A DNA stretch of 64,000 bases from Amblyornis subalaris (Eukaryota > Chordata > Aves > Passeriformes > Ptilonorhynchidae). A program made the translations under genes and the position numbers. The stretch lies in contig JACAXG010000014.1 in assembly GCA_018881555.1 (NCBI GenBank), forward strand, positions 1,490,586 to 1,554,585. Reading direction: 5' to 3'. Shown here in pieces: positions 22,993-33,569 of the stretch. The notes under the pieces were generated by a model. It was not told where the DNA came from, searched no databases, and worked only from the letters and a program-made list of their open reading frames with translations. The first letter of the stretch is position 1. Each line of letters opens with the position of its first letter.

Positions 22993-25528
22993 TGACTTCA
23001 GCTTTTCCTCCTGCTTTTGCTGAGTGACCTTCATAGGATCTTCTTGAGTCTTTGTTGCTTTTAAATTTATTAGTAATTGGCCAAAACTCCTACTGGTTTT
23101 TCCTGTGATAAATTAATCATTTGGATGATTGGAGCAAGGGATCCACTGGGTCCAAGACCACCAGCTTTGGAGTCTTTACTCTCCAGGATCAGTTCCAGAN
23201 CATTGGAAGTTGATACTTGGTAAGAACAAAACAACATTCCTCACTTTTTAAAAAATATCATCGATGCTTTTCCTGTCAGGGTGTAGGATTCCCAAAGCAT
23301 TTGCTCTTCTTGATGAGTTTGTTGTGTAGAAAAAGGTTAGAAAGAGTGGCAAAAANAGACAAGTTCAGCAATATCTCACTTTGGGGATATTCCAGGGTAG
23401 AAATAAATAGTGTGTGATCACATGGAAACCTGATCCTCTTCTCAGGAATGTGCAGGGCCCTGGTGTAGTCTGGGAAATCAGGAGATCATGGCCTTGAACC
23501 ACTGGGAGAGAGGATCTTGCCGTGGGTTGGCAGAGTTTTGGATGGCATGGGGATTTCCACGTTGTGAGAGAAGAGGGAGAGAGTTACAGGCTGGTGGTGC
23601 CGTTTGCTGGGATGTGCTCAGAAATTTGGAGGATTAATAATGCTGCTGGATTGAGCAGTCAAAGCTGGTGTAATAAATCCCTTCTCTGAGGCTGACTTAG
23701 ATGAGCTGCATTTTTCCAGGGCCTCGTCACGAGTTAAAAGCATCTTGTGAAGAGGCCTACAAGGATCAGACACAGGAAACCATGAGGCGAAGGCCTCGTG
23801 GAATTTGAGGTGCCAATCTGCTAAAATAGAGATCACACATAAAAAGAAAGGTCTGGAGATATCCGAGTGGCTCCGTGTCCCCCACTGTCACCTCCAGGTG
23901 ACTTCTCCCTTCGGCCATGTTGCCTCCTCACCATGGGGAAGCTCAACGTGAAAGTGGCGGTGGCNGTGAGGGCTGTGGCCTCACTCATCCTCTTCATCAC
24001 ACCCCTGCCTGTAATTCCAAACATCTAAATCCTGGTTTTATTCATTTATCTCCTCTCTCCCTTTATCTGCCTTCACCCCAGAGCGTGGAGAAGCGGGAGA
24101 AGGGCCCAGGCCCCGCCTCGAGTTGGGTTTCACACCTTTATCCCATTTTGCATTGGCCGTCTTGGCCGATGTTGAATATATTGACACCTGCTGAAGTTCC
24201 TAAAGAAGCTCTGAAGAGATTCAGCTCTTTATTTTGAGGTTGTTTATCAGGAATAGTAGATAAACATCTAAATAATTGATCTCAAATAGTAGATAACAGT
24301 GGGGATCAGAAAATAGCAGGTGTGGGGCTGCTCAGACCAAGCTTTGTAGGGAGGGCCAAAGGTTAAGGTGAGGATAAAGAACGGGAAAACACGAGGTTTT
24401 TCCAAGAACATCNTGTGCTGTGAGTTTCTCCGTCCTACAAGAATACTGGGACAAAAAAGGGATTAATTTAAGATGGTACCTGACAGATTATTGAAAGTGT
24501 TATGTGATGNGCTTGTTGAATGATCCAGGAGAATGTTAGGAGCGAGAGAGCTCAAGGAAAATTCCCTGTATCCACCTGGGCTAAGGCTGCCGAGCAGCAG
24601 CNCCGGCAGGGTGGCGTTTGTGACAAGTGGAGTTAAAGGTCTCTGTTGGACCTGACCCCAAGTGCTGCCTGTGACCTTTCCCTGTGCACTTGTACTCCGT
24701 GGCCTGGAGCCGGGGGGGATCTGCCAAGGGCCCCGCTAATGAGGAGATGATTGATTGATTCCTTTGGCTTCTGAGCAGCTGAACCAGACCCTGGCACTGC
24801 TCGGGGGGGAGTTCAGGCCACCAAGGTGGGCAGAGCGGCCCCCGGGAGGGCACCTGAGGGCCTGGGGGTGGCTCAGCCTGGAAAGGGGGGGCTTCGAGGG
24901 CACCCCGTGGTGGCCACCAGCCCGAGGAGGAGGAGCTGGGCTCTCGGAAATGGGAAGAGAGATGCAAAACTGAAGTGCTTGGATCAGAAAGAAGGAAGGA
25001 TGCTCCCAGTGAGGACCCTGGATCAGCAGGACAGGTTGTCCATGGCACTGGGCTTCCAAGCTCAGCCTGGATAAAACTCTGCACCCTCCAGAGGCCCTTT
25101 GAGCTGAATTATCCTGTAATATCCATGTAGGTGAAAATAACCCATAGGATTATCCTGCAGCCTCTGGATTCTAACCCAAAAGCTGTGGCAAAGACAATTT
25201 TTAACTGTTATTAACTATGTATTAATTCTACAATTCTTGGGTGAAACCGCTGTAAATTTACTAAAAAGTACATTATATGTGAAATCTGAAGCTGTTTTAT
25301 AATACCTCAAGTTGGATCTTTTGAAGATAGTGCACATTTTTCAGCTCCCTTGATTAATGGTAGGTTTGATATGGGGACTATTTTTAGGAACATGAAGGTA
25401 TTCCAGGCTAAAATCATGATTTCCAGCAAGTGCTAGGGAGTATCTTTGATTTAGCTTACTGGTAAGGGGAGTTCTCACCACCTCAGTTCCTGTGGGGTTA
25501 AGTAATCCCAAACCTGGTGAAACTTGGA

Positions 25529-25663
25529 GAATCCCAGAATGGTTTGGGTTAGAAGGGACTTAAAGCTCATCCAATTCCACCTGCTGCCATGGACAGGGAT
25601 GGGACTTCCTTAACTGAATTCCCAGGTTGTTGCTACAGGTTCCTCCTGACCATGATTCCAGGG
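25529..25663 (-). mobile_element. CR1 LINE 3' end, diverged
   Basis: agaatcccagaatggtttgg, then gggacttaaagctcatccaa and ctgccatggacagggatggg. Beyond that the match decays (cccaggttgttgctacagg), indicating an older or rearranged copy. Confidence 0.82.
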
Positions 25664-26159
25664 TAGCTGGCATTTTTTCCCCTGCCATTGCTGAAACATT
25701 GTGATTAAGCTGNATATTATGTTTACTGGTTTTAATGGATGGTTTTAAAATACATAAGTTGTGTTTTACTGCAAAGTCTTGACTNTAGTGGGGAAATAAT
25801 TCCAGAGCTTCTCTGATGGAAAAAAGGAAAACCCAGGAATAAAATCAAACTTGCCTTAATGAACCAAAGAAATAAAGGTGCTGCACTGGAGGTGGTATGA
25901 AAGACAAATATGTGCCTTGTTGGGAACTATGGAGTGTAAAATGGAGTAAAACGTAATTACCTGGTAATGGTATCAAATCAGTAAAACTGTGTGGTTTCTT
26001 TTATGAGTTTTGCAATGTTAGATGTGCATAAAGCTGCTCCTGGCTTTTATTTGTGGTGTTTAATGGTTTAAAATTCTGCAGACACTCAGGCCTAGGAGTG
26101 AGACTGAGCTGTAGCCATAGCTCTGATTTTGGCTAAAATAACTATGAAATGTTGTATTA

Positions 26160-26420
26160 ATGGGAGTCTTATTTGTATAATTTATTATACATATAATGCA
26201 ATTTAAGTATGTAATTATTATATATAATTATATAAATATAACTACAGAACTTATTATGTTGTACGTATTTTAAATATATGGTTATTCTATATAATTGTAT
26301 AAATATAATTGCGATTATATCATATAACTTATCCTCTTGTTATATATACATATATAATTTAATATAAAACAGAATATAATACAGAATATAATTGTATAAG
26401 ATATATACTGTAATATATTG
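26160..26420. repeat. AT-rich low-complexity island
   Basis: About 260 bp consist almost wholly of A and T in irregular TATA/ATAAT words. There is partial internal repetition, for example cagaatataata followed by cagaatataatt near 26370-26392. It resembles a decayed TA microsatellite or a matrix-attachment-type sequence. Confidence 0.8.
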
Positions 26421-26579
26421 CTTAACTAAGAGATAAAACCCTGCCATGGCTTCTGTGCTCGTGGCTGATTGATGCCCGGCAGCCTCGGGCTGGGAAGAGG
26501 TTTTCATTGGAAGTGACAGGAGCCCCAAGGTTTATTTAGGACAACCTCAGCCTTGTCCTGGTTAGTTTGATAATGTTTT

Positions 26580-26790
26580 CCTTATGGATGTTCGAGCACT
26601 GCATTTCCTGCGTTAGGGCCTTGTGTTACACCAATATTCCTGTCTGGGCTGCCTCAACTACAAATTGGCTGAACAGCCAGTGACACTTTTTCAATATTAT
26701 TACATTAAACCAAGTGGATTTTGATTGATAACCTAATATTCGACTAATGCAAAACATCAATCATGGCAAGTATATTAATTATTTAATATT
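26580..26790. promoter_or_regulatory. Candidate conserved noncoding element
   Basis: Unique sequence includes ttgattgataac, gactaatgcaaaac, atcaatcatgg and ttaattatttaat, dense in homeodomain/PBX-like words. It lies just downstream of the AT-rich island. Confidence 0.3.
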
Positions 26791-27165
26791 GNAGCCTAAT
26801 TCAGAAATCGATGTGCTGCAGGAGGGGAAGGGAAACTCGCTGTTCCCAGAAGGTTTGAGACAGGGGATGATTAAAAAAAAGCCCCACCAAACCCTGCTCT
26901 GCTCCCGCGTGTTGGTTCGATACAAATCTTTATTCATTTGCCAATAATCTCTTCACATTTTCCACTTCAGGACCTTTTTTATCAGTTTTGAGGCCTGGAA
27001 TTGAATTAAGGCTGCTTTCAGCACAGGGCGGGGGCGGTGCACGAATATTGATGGCAGGGACAGGGCAGGGCTGGGCTGGGCCCTGGGAGCTCCTCCCAGC
27101 CCTGTCCTGCGTCCTTCTCCCAAAGCACTTCAATCCTTAAAGNCCACTTAGCACCTGGAAAAAGA

Positions 27166-27531
27166 GATCGTGGAATCATGGAATGGGTTGGGTTGGAAGG
27201 GACCTTAAAGCCCATCCAGTCCACCCCTGCCATGGGCAGGGACACCTTCCACTATCCCAGGCTGCTCCAAGCCCCATCCAACCTGGCCTTGGATACTTCC
27301 AGGGATTCAGGGGCAGCCACAGCTTCTCTGGGAACCCGTGCCAGGGCCTCCCCACCCTCACAGGGAGGAATTCCTTCCCAATATCTAACCCTGCCCTGTG
27401 GCAGTGGGAAGCCATTCCCCCTTGTCTCGTCTCTCCATCCCTTGTCCCAAGTCCCTGTCCAGCTCTCCTGGAGCCCCTTTAGGCACTGGAAGGGGCTCTA
27501 AGGTCTCCCTGGATCCTTCTCCAGGCTGAAA
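27166..27531 (-). mobile_element. CR1 LINE 3' end, about 365 bp
   Basis: One of the two longest copies. It runs from gatcgtggaatcatggaat through tcaggggcagccacagc and cccaatatctaaccctgcc to tggagcccctttaggcactg and ccttctccaggctgaa, all in reverse. It appears relatively young, with the block order complete. Confidence 0.95.
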
Positions 27532-28475
27532 ATGTGGGAGACAATTTTAGTATCAATCCTGTATGGCTGAGAAGAGTAAATTCTTCTTTCAAATTACAAA
27601 CATTGTAAGGAAAGTGCATCTTTTTCTCTCACTTCATTAACGATATTGAAATTGAAAAAAACTGCATAGTAGATTTTTGGAAAAGCTTTAGGAAATTATA
27701 AATAATTAGCAATTTTAGTATTAGTAATTANTGATACTATAGTATTAACTGATTCCCTGAAATCCTCACGGGGGGGTTTCTCCTTGTTTGTCATGGGAAT
27801 GACCCATCTTCCCCAAGAGGTGATGGTTTTGGGAGTAGGTGGAACCTGGAGTTGATGGTAGCAGGAGCATCTCCTTGCAGTGGGTTGAGATTTAGGGGAT
27901 TTTTAATTTGTTTTCCATTGGATTTCATCTTTTTTTCCATAGCAGGATGTGTTAAGGATTAATTTTCCCTCTGAATTCTTGTTTTTCAGTGTTTTTACTT
28001 TGAAAGTTTGGTTCATTTTTCTTGGAGCTGTCTTTATGCAAAATTCCTTCCCCTTTCCACTCTAATCACAACTCCTTCTCTCCATCACCTTGTAAAGGGG
28101 CATGGAATTTCATTATGGAAGTGGTGGCAAAGCAGAACCATGAGCCACCCAAGGTGGATTTGATAAACAGCACCGTGCCCTGGCCTGGCTGATTATTTCC
28201 AGTAGAAGTGGTGGGATAATTAGATTTNAATGTTGATTTTAATGTGTGTCCTATTGCACTGCTACAGTTCATAGCAATTTCAGGGCAAGGTTTGAGTAAT
28301 TCTGTCATTGTGCATTAGGACAATCAATATTTTTTAGGTATTACAAATATATTTAATAAACATAAAAATTTTACACACTGGAGAAATTACCTGGCTTTGA
28401 CATTTCAGAGTTAAACAGAAATCGTTGCAGACAAGGGCTTAACAACTATTTAGAACTTTTGTTCTTGTCTTACAG

Positions 28476-28512
28476 GGACTCTGGAAACATCAAAGCTGGA
28501 TTAGAACATCTG
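28476..28512 (+). CDS. RSRC1: RSRC1 37-nt coding exon (DSGNIKAGLEHL)
   Basis: The acceptor is a good pyrimidine tract ending cttgtcttacag and the donor is an excellent CTG|gtaagt. The first base G completes a Gly codon with the GG left by the exon at 5647-5805. The remaining 36 nt encode DSGNIKAGLEHL, which as I recall it differs from the mammalian RSRC1 segment ESGNIKAGLEHL by one conservative change. The exon ends on a codon boundary. It links the charged RS-type N-terminal half to the C-terminal coiled-coil half. At 37 nt it is near micro-exon size, and skipping it would shift the frame. It sits between introns of about 22.7 kb and 15.3 kb. Only 4 of 12 codons end in G or C. Confidence 0.93.
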
Positions 28513-28869
28513 GTAAGTTTTAATTTTCTCTTGAACATTTGCATCATCTTTGATATCTGCATTCCAAATGAACACTTTTGAATGAGCTTTGAATACCTTG
28601 AATTGAGAAAGTCAACCATTTCCCAGAGGGTCAGGCTACTGTTATTATGTGAAGGCACTCACATTTTCATTTATCTCCCCATTTCAAGGGAATTTTAATT
28701 TTTTTAAATTACTTTTTTTTGATGTCGAGATGAAATAAACNGGACTACAATCCTTGGATTGATGATTGCCTTAATTATAAACAAAAATTGTTTGGTGTCG
28801 GATTTTTGGCATATCCTGATCTGAAAACAACAAACTTGTGATTAAAAAAAGTAAAAAAAGAGAGAGACA

Positions 28870-29120
28870 GGGACACAATCAAATATTGCATGCATAAATA
28901 TGGCGTGTTTGAGTCATTTGGAGGCTTTGAAAGAAGTGCACAGCTTTGTGTTTTCTCTTGTCTTTGCTTTATGAATAATGGATCGACTTAAATTCCATTC
29001 AGGGCTGCAGTAGAAAATAATAATTGAGGTGCAAAATATTTGGTGGTTTAAGTAAACATATTAAACCCACAAGTGATGGCAAGCCAGGCTTAGCATTAAA
29101 AACTCATCAGTTGATCNAAC
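28870..29120. promoter_or_regulatory. Candidate conserved noncoding element 0.36 kb downstream of the 37-nt exon
   Basis: Non-repetitive sequence contains attgcatgcataaatatg, tatgaataatgg, aaaataataattgagg and gtaaacatattaaaccc (forkhead-like gtaaaca). It could also contain intronic splicing elements for the small exon upstream. Function is inferred. Confidence 0.35.
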
Positions 29121-30029
29121 TGGAAGAAAGAAAATCTTGTCACAAGTCAGAAGCTGGTTGAGCCTCACATGTNGGTACCAGCAATCAGTGGAACATTAAA
29201 TAGTTCCTCTAAAGAGATTATTAAATCCCATTAAATTAAAATATTCACTATTAACAGCGTGTTTATCTCAGTCCATCCTGAGAAGTGGTTAATNTTTTTG
29301 TGGGATATCTGAATAATCTCTACTGCTCCATAAAATCAATGTGTCGCGTGAGCATTGTAGAAAGCTGCTTTTCTCGTGTTGGGGAATTTTAGGAATCACT
29401 TGGGATTGGAGCTTGGGTGCCAATATCTCCTTGGAGTGCCAGTGGGATGGACAGGATGGATATCCTGGCACAGTTGGCAAAGGTTCCCCCTTTCCAAGGG
29501 TGCCCTGTGAAATGTTCCACCGGTGTTTGGAATCCGACAATGGAATAAAGAGCCGAGTTCTTGGAGCAGTTGGAAAATTCCTCTTGTTTGCAGCTTCCAG
29601 GGGTGTCTCACCTGCAAGGTGAATCCCTTAAGTAAATTTTAGCCACGTTTCCTTGCCCTGCTGGTGGCAGGGAGTTCTAATCCAGCGGCTTCCCAGGATT
29701 TTTCTTCTGCATTATAAAGCTGCTCTGCTCTTGACAGATGCCCANGGCTGGGGCTTGTTCTAAATTGGGGTTTCTGCCACAGCAGGAGCTGCAGGGCTGC
29801 TTTAGAACAGCTCCTCAAAAANTGGGAAGGAAGAGGCTCTGTGGGCTTGGAGTAGTCTGGGGAGGTGGGGATTGGGAAAAGAGTTCACTGGGGTTCAGGG
29901 TTCCTCTGNGACTGGGGCAAAACGGATTGGAAANATCCCTAGGATGGTGCCTTAAGTGCTTATGGGGAGCCCATGATATATTTGAATGAAATGATGTCTT
30001 CATTCAATACATTTGCTGCTTTGTATTTA

Positions 30030-30127
30030 GAATCCCAGAANGNNNTGGGCTGGAAGGAACCTTAAAGATCCCTTGAGAGGGACCTTAAAGATCCTCCCGT
30101 TCCAAACCCCTGCCAAGGACAGGGAAT
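30030..30127 (-). mobile_element. CR1 LINE 3' end with an internal duplication
   Basis: gaatcccagaa...gggctggaaggaaccttaaag is followed by a second gagagggaccttaaagatcc before the tccaaacccctgcc block, so the accttaaagatc segment is present twice in tandem. Confidence 0.8.
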
Positions 30128-30518
30128 GTTTCTCTGAAAGATCTGTCAGAAACCTCCAGACCTGAGACTTTTTTTGCTCTTTGATCTTAGAAAATCTGTG
30201 CTGGGACTGGGTGCTCAAGGAAACAAACTGTTTCCCACGGCACCCACAGGTAGGAATATTTGTGCTGGAAACTGTTCCATGTCTCAGTATTTTGTCAGAC
30301 AAGTTCATAAAGACCTTTTGGACTCCAATAAATTATAGAGCTATTCCTCAAAAGAATTAAGCNATGAGATTCTGGCTCTACTCCTTTAATTCCTGCATCT
30401 CCAAATGCATGTAAGGAAGTTTTTCCCACTTTAGGAGAAAAGAACAATCTTTATATTGATTTGATAATCTGTTATTGGATCCCTTCTGTAAATAAAGGAT
30501 GTTTTACAATTTGTGATT

Positions 30519-30770
30519 GACAAGAGTCTGGACTGACAGGATAAAGGGGAATGGCTTCAAACTGAAAGGGAGTAGGGTTAGATGGGATACTGGGAAGGAA
30601 TTCCTCCCTGGGAGGGTGGGGAGGCCCTGGCACAGGGTGCCCAGAGAAGCTGTGGCTGCCCCTGGATCCCTGGAAGTGTCCAAGGCCAGGTTGGATGGGG
30701 CTTGGAGCAGCCTGGGACAGTGGAAGGTGTCCCTGCCCATGGGAGGATGGGCTTTAACATCCCTCCTAAC
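30519..30770 (+). mobile_element. CR1 LINE fragment, first + arm of an inverted cluster
   Basis: Sense reading from gacaagagtctggactgaca and ggggaatggcttcaaactg through ggatactgggaaggaattcc, gaggccctggcacagggtg and tggatggggcttggagcagc to ctttaacatccctcctaacc. The 3' terminal repeat is lost and an inverted CR1 follows at once. Confidence 0.92.
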
Positions 30771-30773
30771 CAA

Positions 30774-31057
30774 TTACTCGCAGGGAAGAATTTCTTCCCA
30801 ATATCCCATCTAAACCTGCTCTCAGTTTGAAGCCATTCCCCCTTGTCCTGTCCCTCCCATGCCCTGTCCCAAGTCCCTCTCCAGCTCTCCTGGAGCCCCT
30901 TTAGGCACTGGCAGGGGCTCTGAGGTCTCCCTGGATCCTTCTCCTCTCCAGGTGAGCACCCCCAGCTCTCCCAGCCTGGCTCCAGAGCAGAGGGGCTCCA
31001 GCCCTGGGATCTACTCAGTGGCCTCTGGAGTGGTTTCAACAGGTCTTTCTTTTATCT
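30774..31057 (-). mobile_element. CR1 LINE fragment, first − arm of the inverted cluster
   Basis: Reverse reading from gcagggaagaatttcttccc through cagtttgaagccattccccc, tggagcccctttaggcactg and ccctggatccttctcctctc to tggtttcaacaggtctttc. Its first ~80 bp are complementary to 30540-30605, so the pair can fold back. Confidence 0.92.
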
Positions 31058-31058
31058 N

Positions 31059-31238
31059 TCCTCCCTGGGAGGGTGGGGAGGCCCTGGCACAGGGTGCCCA
31101 GAGAAGCTGTGGCTGCCCCTGGATCCCTGGAAGTGTCCAAGGCCAGGTTCGACAGGGCTTGGAGCAGCCTGGGACAGTGGAAGGTGTCCCTGCCCATGGC
31201 AGGGGTGGCACTGGATGAGCTTTAAGGTCTCTCCTAAC
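31059..31238 (+). mobile_element. CR1 LINE fragment, second + arm
   Basis: This is the duplicate of 30602-30770. It starts mid-element at tcctccctgggagggtgg and includes a fuller 3' part (ggcactggatgagctttaag) than the first copy. Confidence 0.92.
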
Positions 31239-31241
31239 CAA

Positions 31242-31525
31242 TTACTCGCAGGGAAGAATTTCTTCCCAGTATCCCATCTGAACCTGCTCTCAGTTTGAAG
31301 CCATTCCCCCTTGTCCTGTCCCTCCCATGCCCTGTCCCAAGTCCCTCTCCAACTCTCCTGGAGCCCCTTTAGGCGCTGGGAGGGGCTCTGAGGTCTCCCT
31401 GGATCCTTCTCCTCTCCAGGTGAGCACCCGCAGCTCTCCCAGCCTGGCTCCAGAGCAGAGGGGCTCCAGCCCTGGGATCTACTCAGTGGCCTCTGGAGTG
31501 GTTTCAACAGGTCTTTCTTTTATCT
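31242..31525 (-). mobile_element. CR1 LINE fragment, second − arm
   Basis: Near-identical duplicate of 30774-31057, with a few substitutions (for example cagtatcccatctgaacc versus caatatcccatctaaacc, and gcgctgggagg versus gcactggcagg). It ends at unique sequence beginning ggtcaaccag. Confidence 0.92.
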
Positions 31526-31739
31526 GGTCAACCAGAAAAACCTCAAAACCCCAACCAAAAAACTCCTTTATTAGGTGTTAATATTTTTGTAAGTATTTAC
31601 TTTTATTAGATGTTAATATTTCTTCCCTAGCTGTCACTATTTTCTTGGGCAGTTTGCTTTCAGTGTTGACCCCTCAGTGGTTGTTGCTGTCTGAGTTTCT
31701 GCCCTGTGGTGTCACAGCTCGGTGGTCCTCGGGCAGCCC

Positions 31740-31920
31740 CNGGCCAGCGACGTCTGACAGAGCCCTTGGCTTCCTCACGAGCCATAAACCAAGCAGCCAA
31801 TTATTTGTGTTCACAAACAATTCATTAACGCTCTTAATATGAGTAATTATGTTTATCTTGCTGTCCTGGCAAAATTCCATGTTGGTCAATTATATTCTGC
31901 AGGCTTGAATTGTCTCTTAT
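31740..31920. promoter_or_regulatory. Candidate conserved noncoding element
   Basis: agccataaaccaagcagcc, ccaattatttgtgttcac, acaattcattaacgctctt and gagtaattatgtttatc sit together in unique sequence just after the CR1 cluster. The motif density is enhancer-like; untested. Confidence 0.35.
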
Positions 31921-31988
31921 GGAGGCTGAGCGGAGGGTTGGGATTTTTCACTGTTGAAATGTAATTATTTGAAAACAAGATTTGTCAC

Positions 31989-32000
31989 TTTTTTTTTTTT
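31989..32000. repeat. Poly-T tract (12 T)
   Basis: A simple mononucleotide run. Confidence 0.8.
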
Positions 32001-32933
32001 AGTAAAAGACATTCTATCTCACATGTCCTAATTATTAACCCTGAAAAATTCCAAACCACTGTGGTGTTCTTGGGGAGTTACAATTTTCATGCCCCTTAGT
32101 GTCTGACTTTNAGTTTGGTGCTTGAATATTAAACTTGAGTCTTCAACTTGAGTCTTCTTGATATTCTCCTTCCTGAAAGGTGATGGATACATAGGAGATT
32201 CCTTATGGAGTGGGAGGTGTGAGAGCACAGCCAGTGCTGAGGTATTTTTGGCAAGGTTATAATAAATAACAACTCATCTTTTGGAAGTTTAAAAAANATT
32301 AAGAATTTGTAGAAATAAGCAGGTTGGGCCCTTTTATAAAANAGTGTTAAATATTAGTTATGCAGGCAAATCAGTATTTGTAGCTGATTAATCTTTAACT
32401 CCTACTATTTAGAATATAAATATTAGTATTTTTATAGGCAAACACTGAATTCTGCTGTTAGATTTATCTATTTTTTGTTGCATTGAGCCCAAAATGTTGA
32501 CCAGCATGAGGTTACAAACCTAAACCGTTGCAGTCTCCCAGGATGCAAATGAACACAGAGGACCTGAAGGCCCCAGGGTTTGTTCCTGCAAAGTGAACAT
32601 TAGATGGGAAGGAAGTAAAATTTTATGTCCATTAAAAAATATGTAAGTAATTTAAACATGAATTTTATCTGCATATGGAATAGGGATTATAATTGTCATC
32701 ATGTTCCAGCTACCACAGTGAGAAATGTGGTGGTCAGGGTGTGTAAAATGGTTTATTGCCATCACATAATTGTGGAATTTGTTATTCCTGATTAAAAACA
32801 CGCCACGGAGTGCAGGAATCGGGCACGCTTCTAAGTTTCACATCTGGATGNTCACATTTTTCAAGTGTCCAGAACAGAGGATTGATCAAACGTAGTTAAA
32901 AAGGATCTTTTCTGTTTACCTGTTTTCAAAATG

Positions 32934-33103
32934 GATGAGAGGAAACGGCTTCANGTAGCACCAGGGGAGGTTTAGGTTGGGTATTAAGGAAAATTCCTTC
33001 ATGGAACAGGTGGTCAAGCATTGGAACAGGGCAGTGGTGGAGTCCCCATCCCTGGAGGGGTTTAAAAGCTGTGTGGATGTGGNACTTGGGGACACACCTC
33101 TTC
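32934..33103 (+). mobile_element. CR1 LINE fragment of a different, older-looking subfamily, 3' truncated
   Basis: Sense reading: acggcttca.gtagcaccag, gggaggtttaggttgggtat, tcaagcattggaacagggca, gtggtggagtccccatccct, ggggtttaaaagctgtgtgg and atgtgg.acttggggac. The caccaggggagg and gtggatgtgg blocks distinguish it from the common copies in this window. Confidence 0.85.
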
Positions 33104-33569
33104 CACCAATGGCCAAAGGGACATTTGTGTCCGGGGACATCCCGCACTTCCGCTTGGGTAGCCTGGAGAGCCATTGAGTGGCCAGCNGGATGGCACCAGC
33201 TTGGAATGTGCGGTGCTGGCTTTGGCTGTGTCCCCCATTGAGAGGGAACCCCTGGTGTCCCCAGCTCATCAGGTGTCAGTGGCTGCTGGACCCTTTGGCT
33301 GTGCCAGGGTTGGCATCTTAAACACCCTCTGTTCCTCACCCTCTGCTCAGCAGCAGCCTGGCCCTTGGAAATCTTGCCAGCTACTTCAGGAGCTTTGGAT
33401 CAGGTTCATATTAGGTAATCACACAGCAGAAGATCGATGGCTTATGAATATCCATGGAAAAATACCTCCTGTTTGGCTCCGTTTGCCTACGGNGATGAAA
33501 TACGGGCTGCTCCTGCAAAGGGGCTCCGTGGCTCCGAAGGATTTGTGGAGAACCTGTTGTACTGAATAT

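Larger units (their letters stand above)
5806..28475 (+). other. RSRC1: RSRC1 intron between the RS exon and the 37-nt exon (about 22.7 kb)
   Basis: It begins gtgagt and ends ttacag. CR1 fragments lie at 8.1, 9.4, 12.4, 14.3-14.5, 18.0, 20.5, 25.5 and 27.2 kb. Candidate noncoding regulatory blocks lie at 15.0-16.2, 20.8-22.3 and 26.6-26.8 kb. An AT-rich island lies at 26.16-26.42 kb. A GC-rich patch at 8.69-9.01 kb and a G-rich patch at 24.58-25.08 kb show no recognisable coding content. Nothing identifiable was seen in 5.8-8.1, 9.5-12.4, 12.7-14.3, 16.2-17.9, 18.1-20.4, 22.4-25.5 or 27.5-28.5 kb beyond homopolymers and ordinary intronic sequence. Confidence 0.85.
30602..31525. repeat. Tandem duplication of a CR1 inverted-pair unit (2 copies, about 457 and 467 bp)
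   Basis: The unit starting tcctccctgggagggtgggg at 30602 recurs at 31059, and both copies end at tttcaacaggtctttctttt and tatct (31057 and 31525). The spacing changes from 457 to 468 bp because the first copy lacks about 11 bp near gggaggatgggcttt. Each unit carries half of a + CR1 and a − CR1 arm. The breakpoint follows tttatct in both copies. Confidence 0.92.

Noticed and set aside
23933..24028. 31-codon mini-ORF with a good Kozak start and a hydrophobic stretch (MGKLNVKVAVAV...)
   Set aside because: It contains an N, has no homologue I recognise and no transcript evidence. One such ORF is expected by chance in 64 kb.
24581..25084. Open frame of 167 codons on the − strand in a GC-rich patch
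   Set aside because: Opposing and overlapping frames are also open, it contains N's, and the Pro/Ser-rich translation matches nothing I know.
30578..31507. Several 80-153 codon open frames on both strands
   Set aside because: They are translations of the non-coding CR1 3' region in sense and antisense; the same peptides recur at every CR1 copy.
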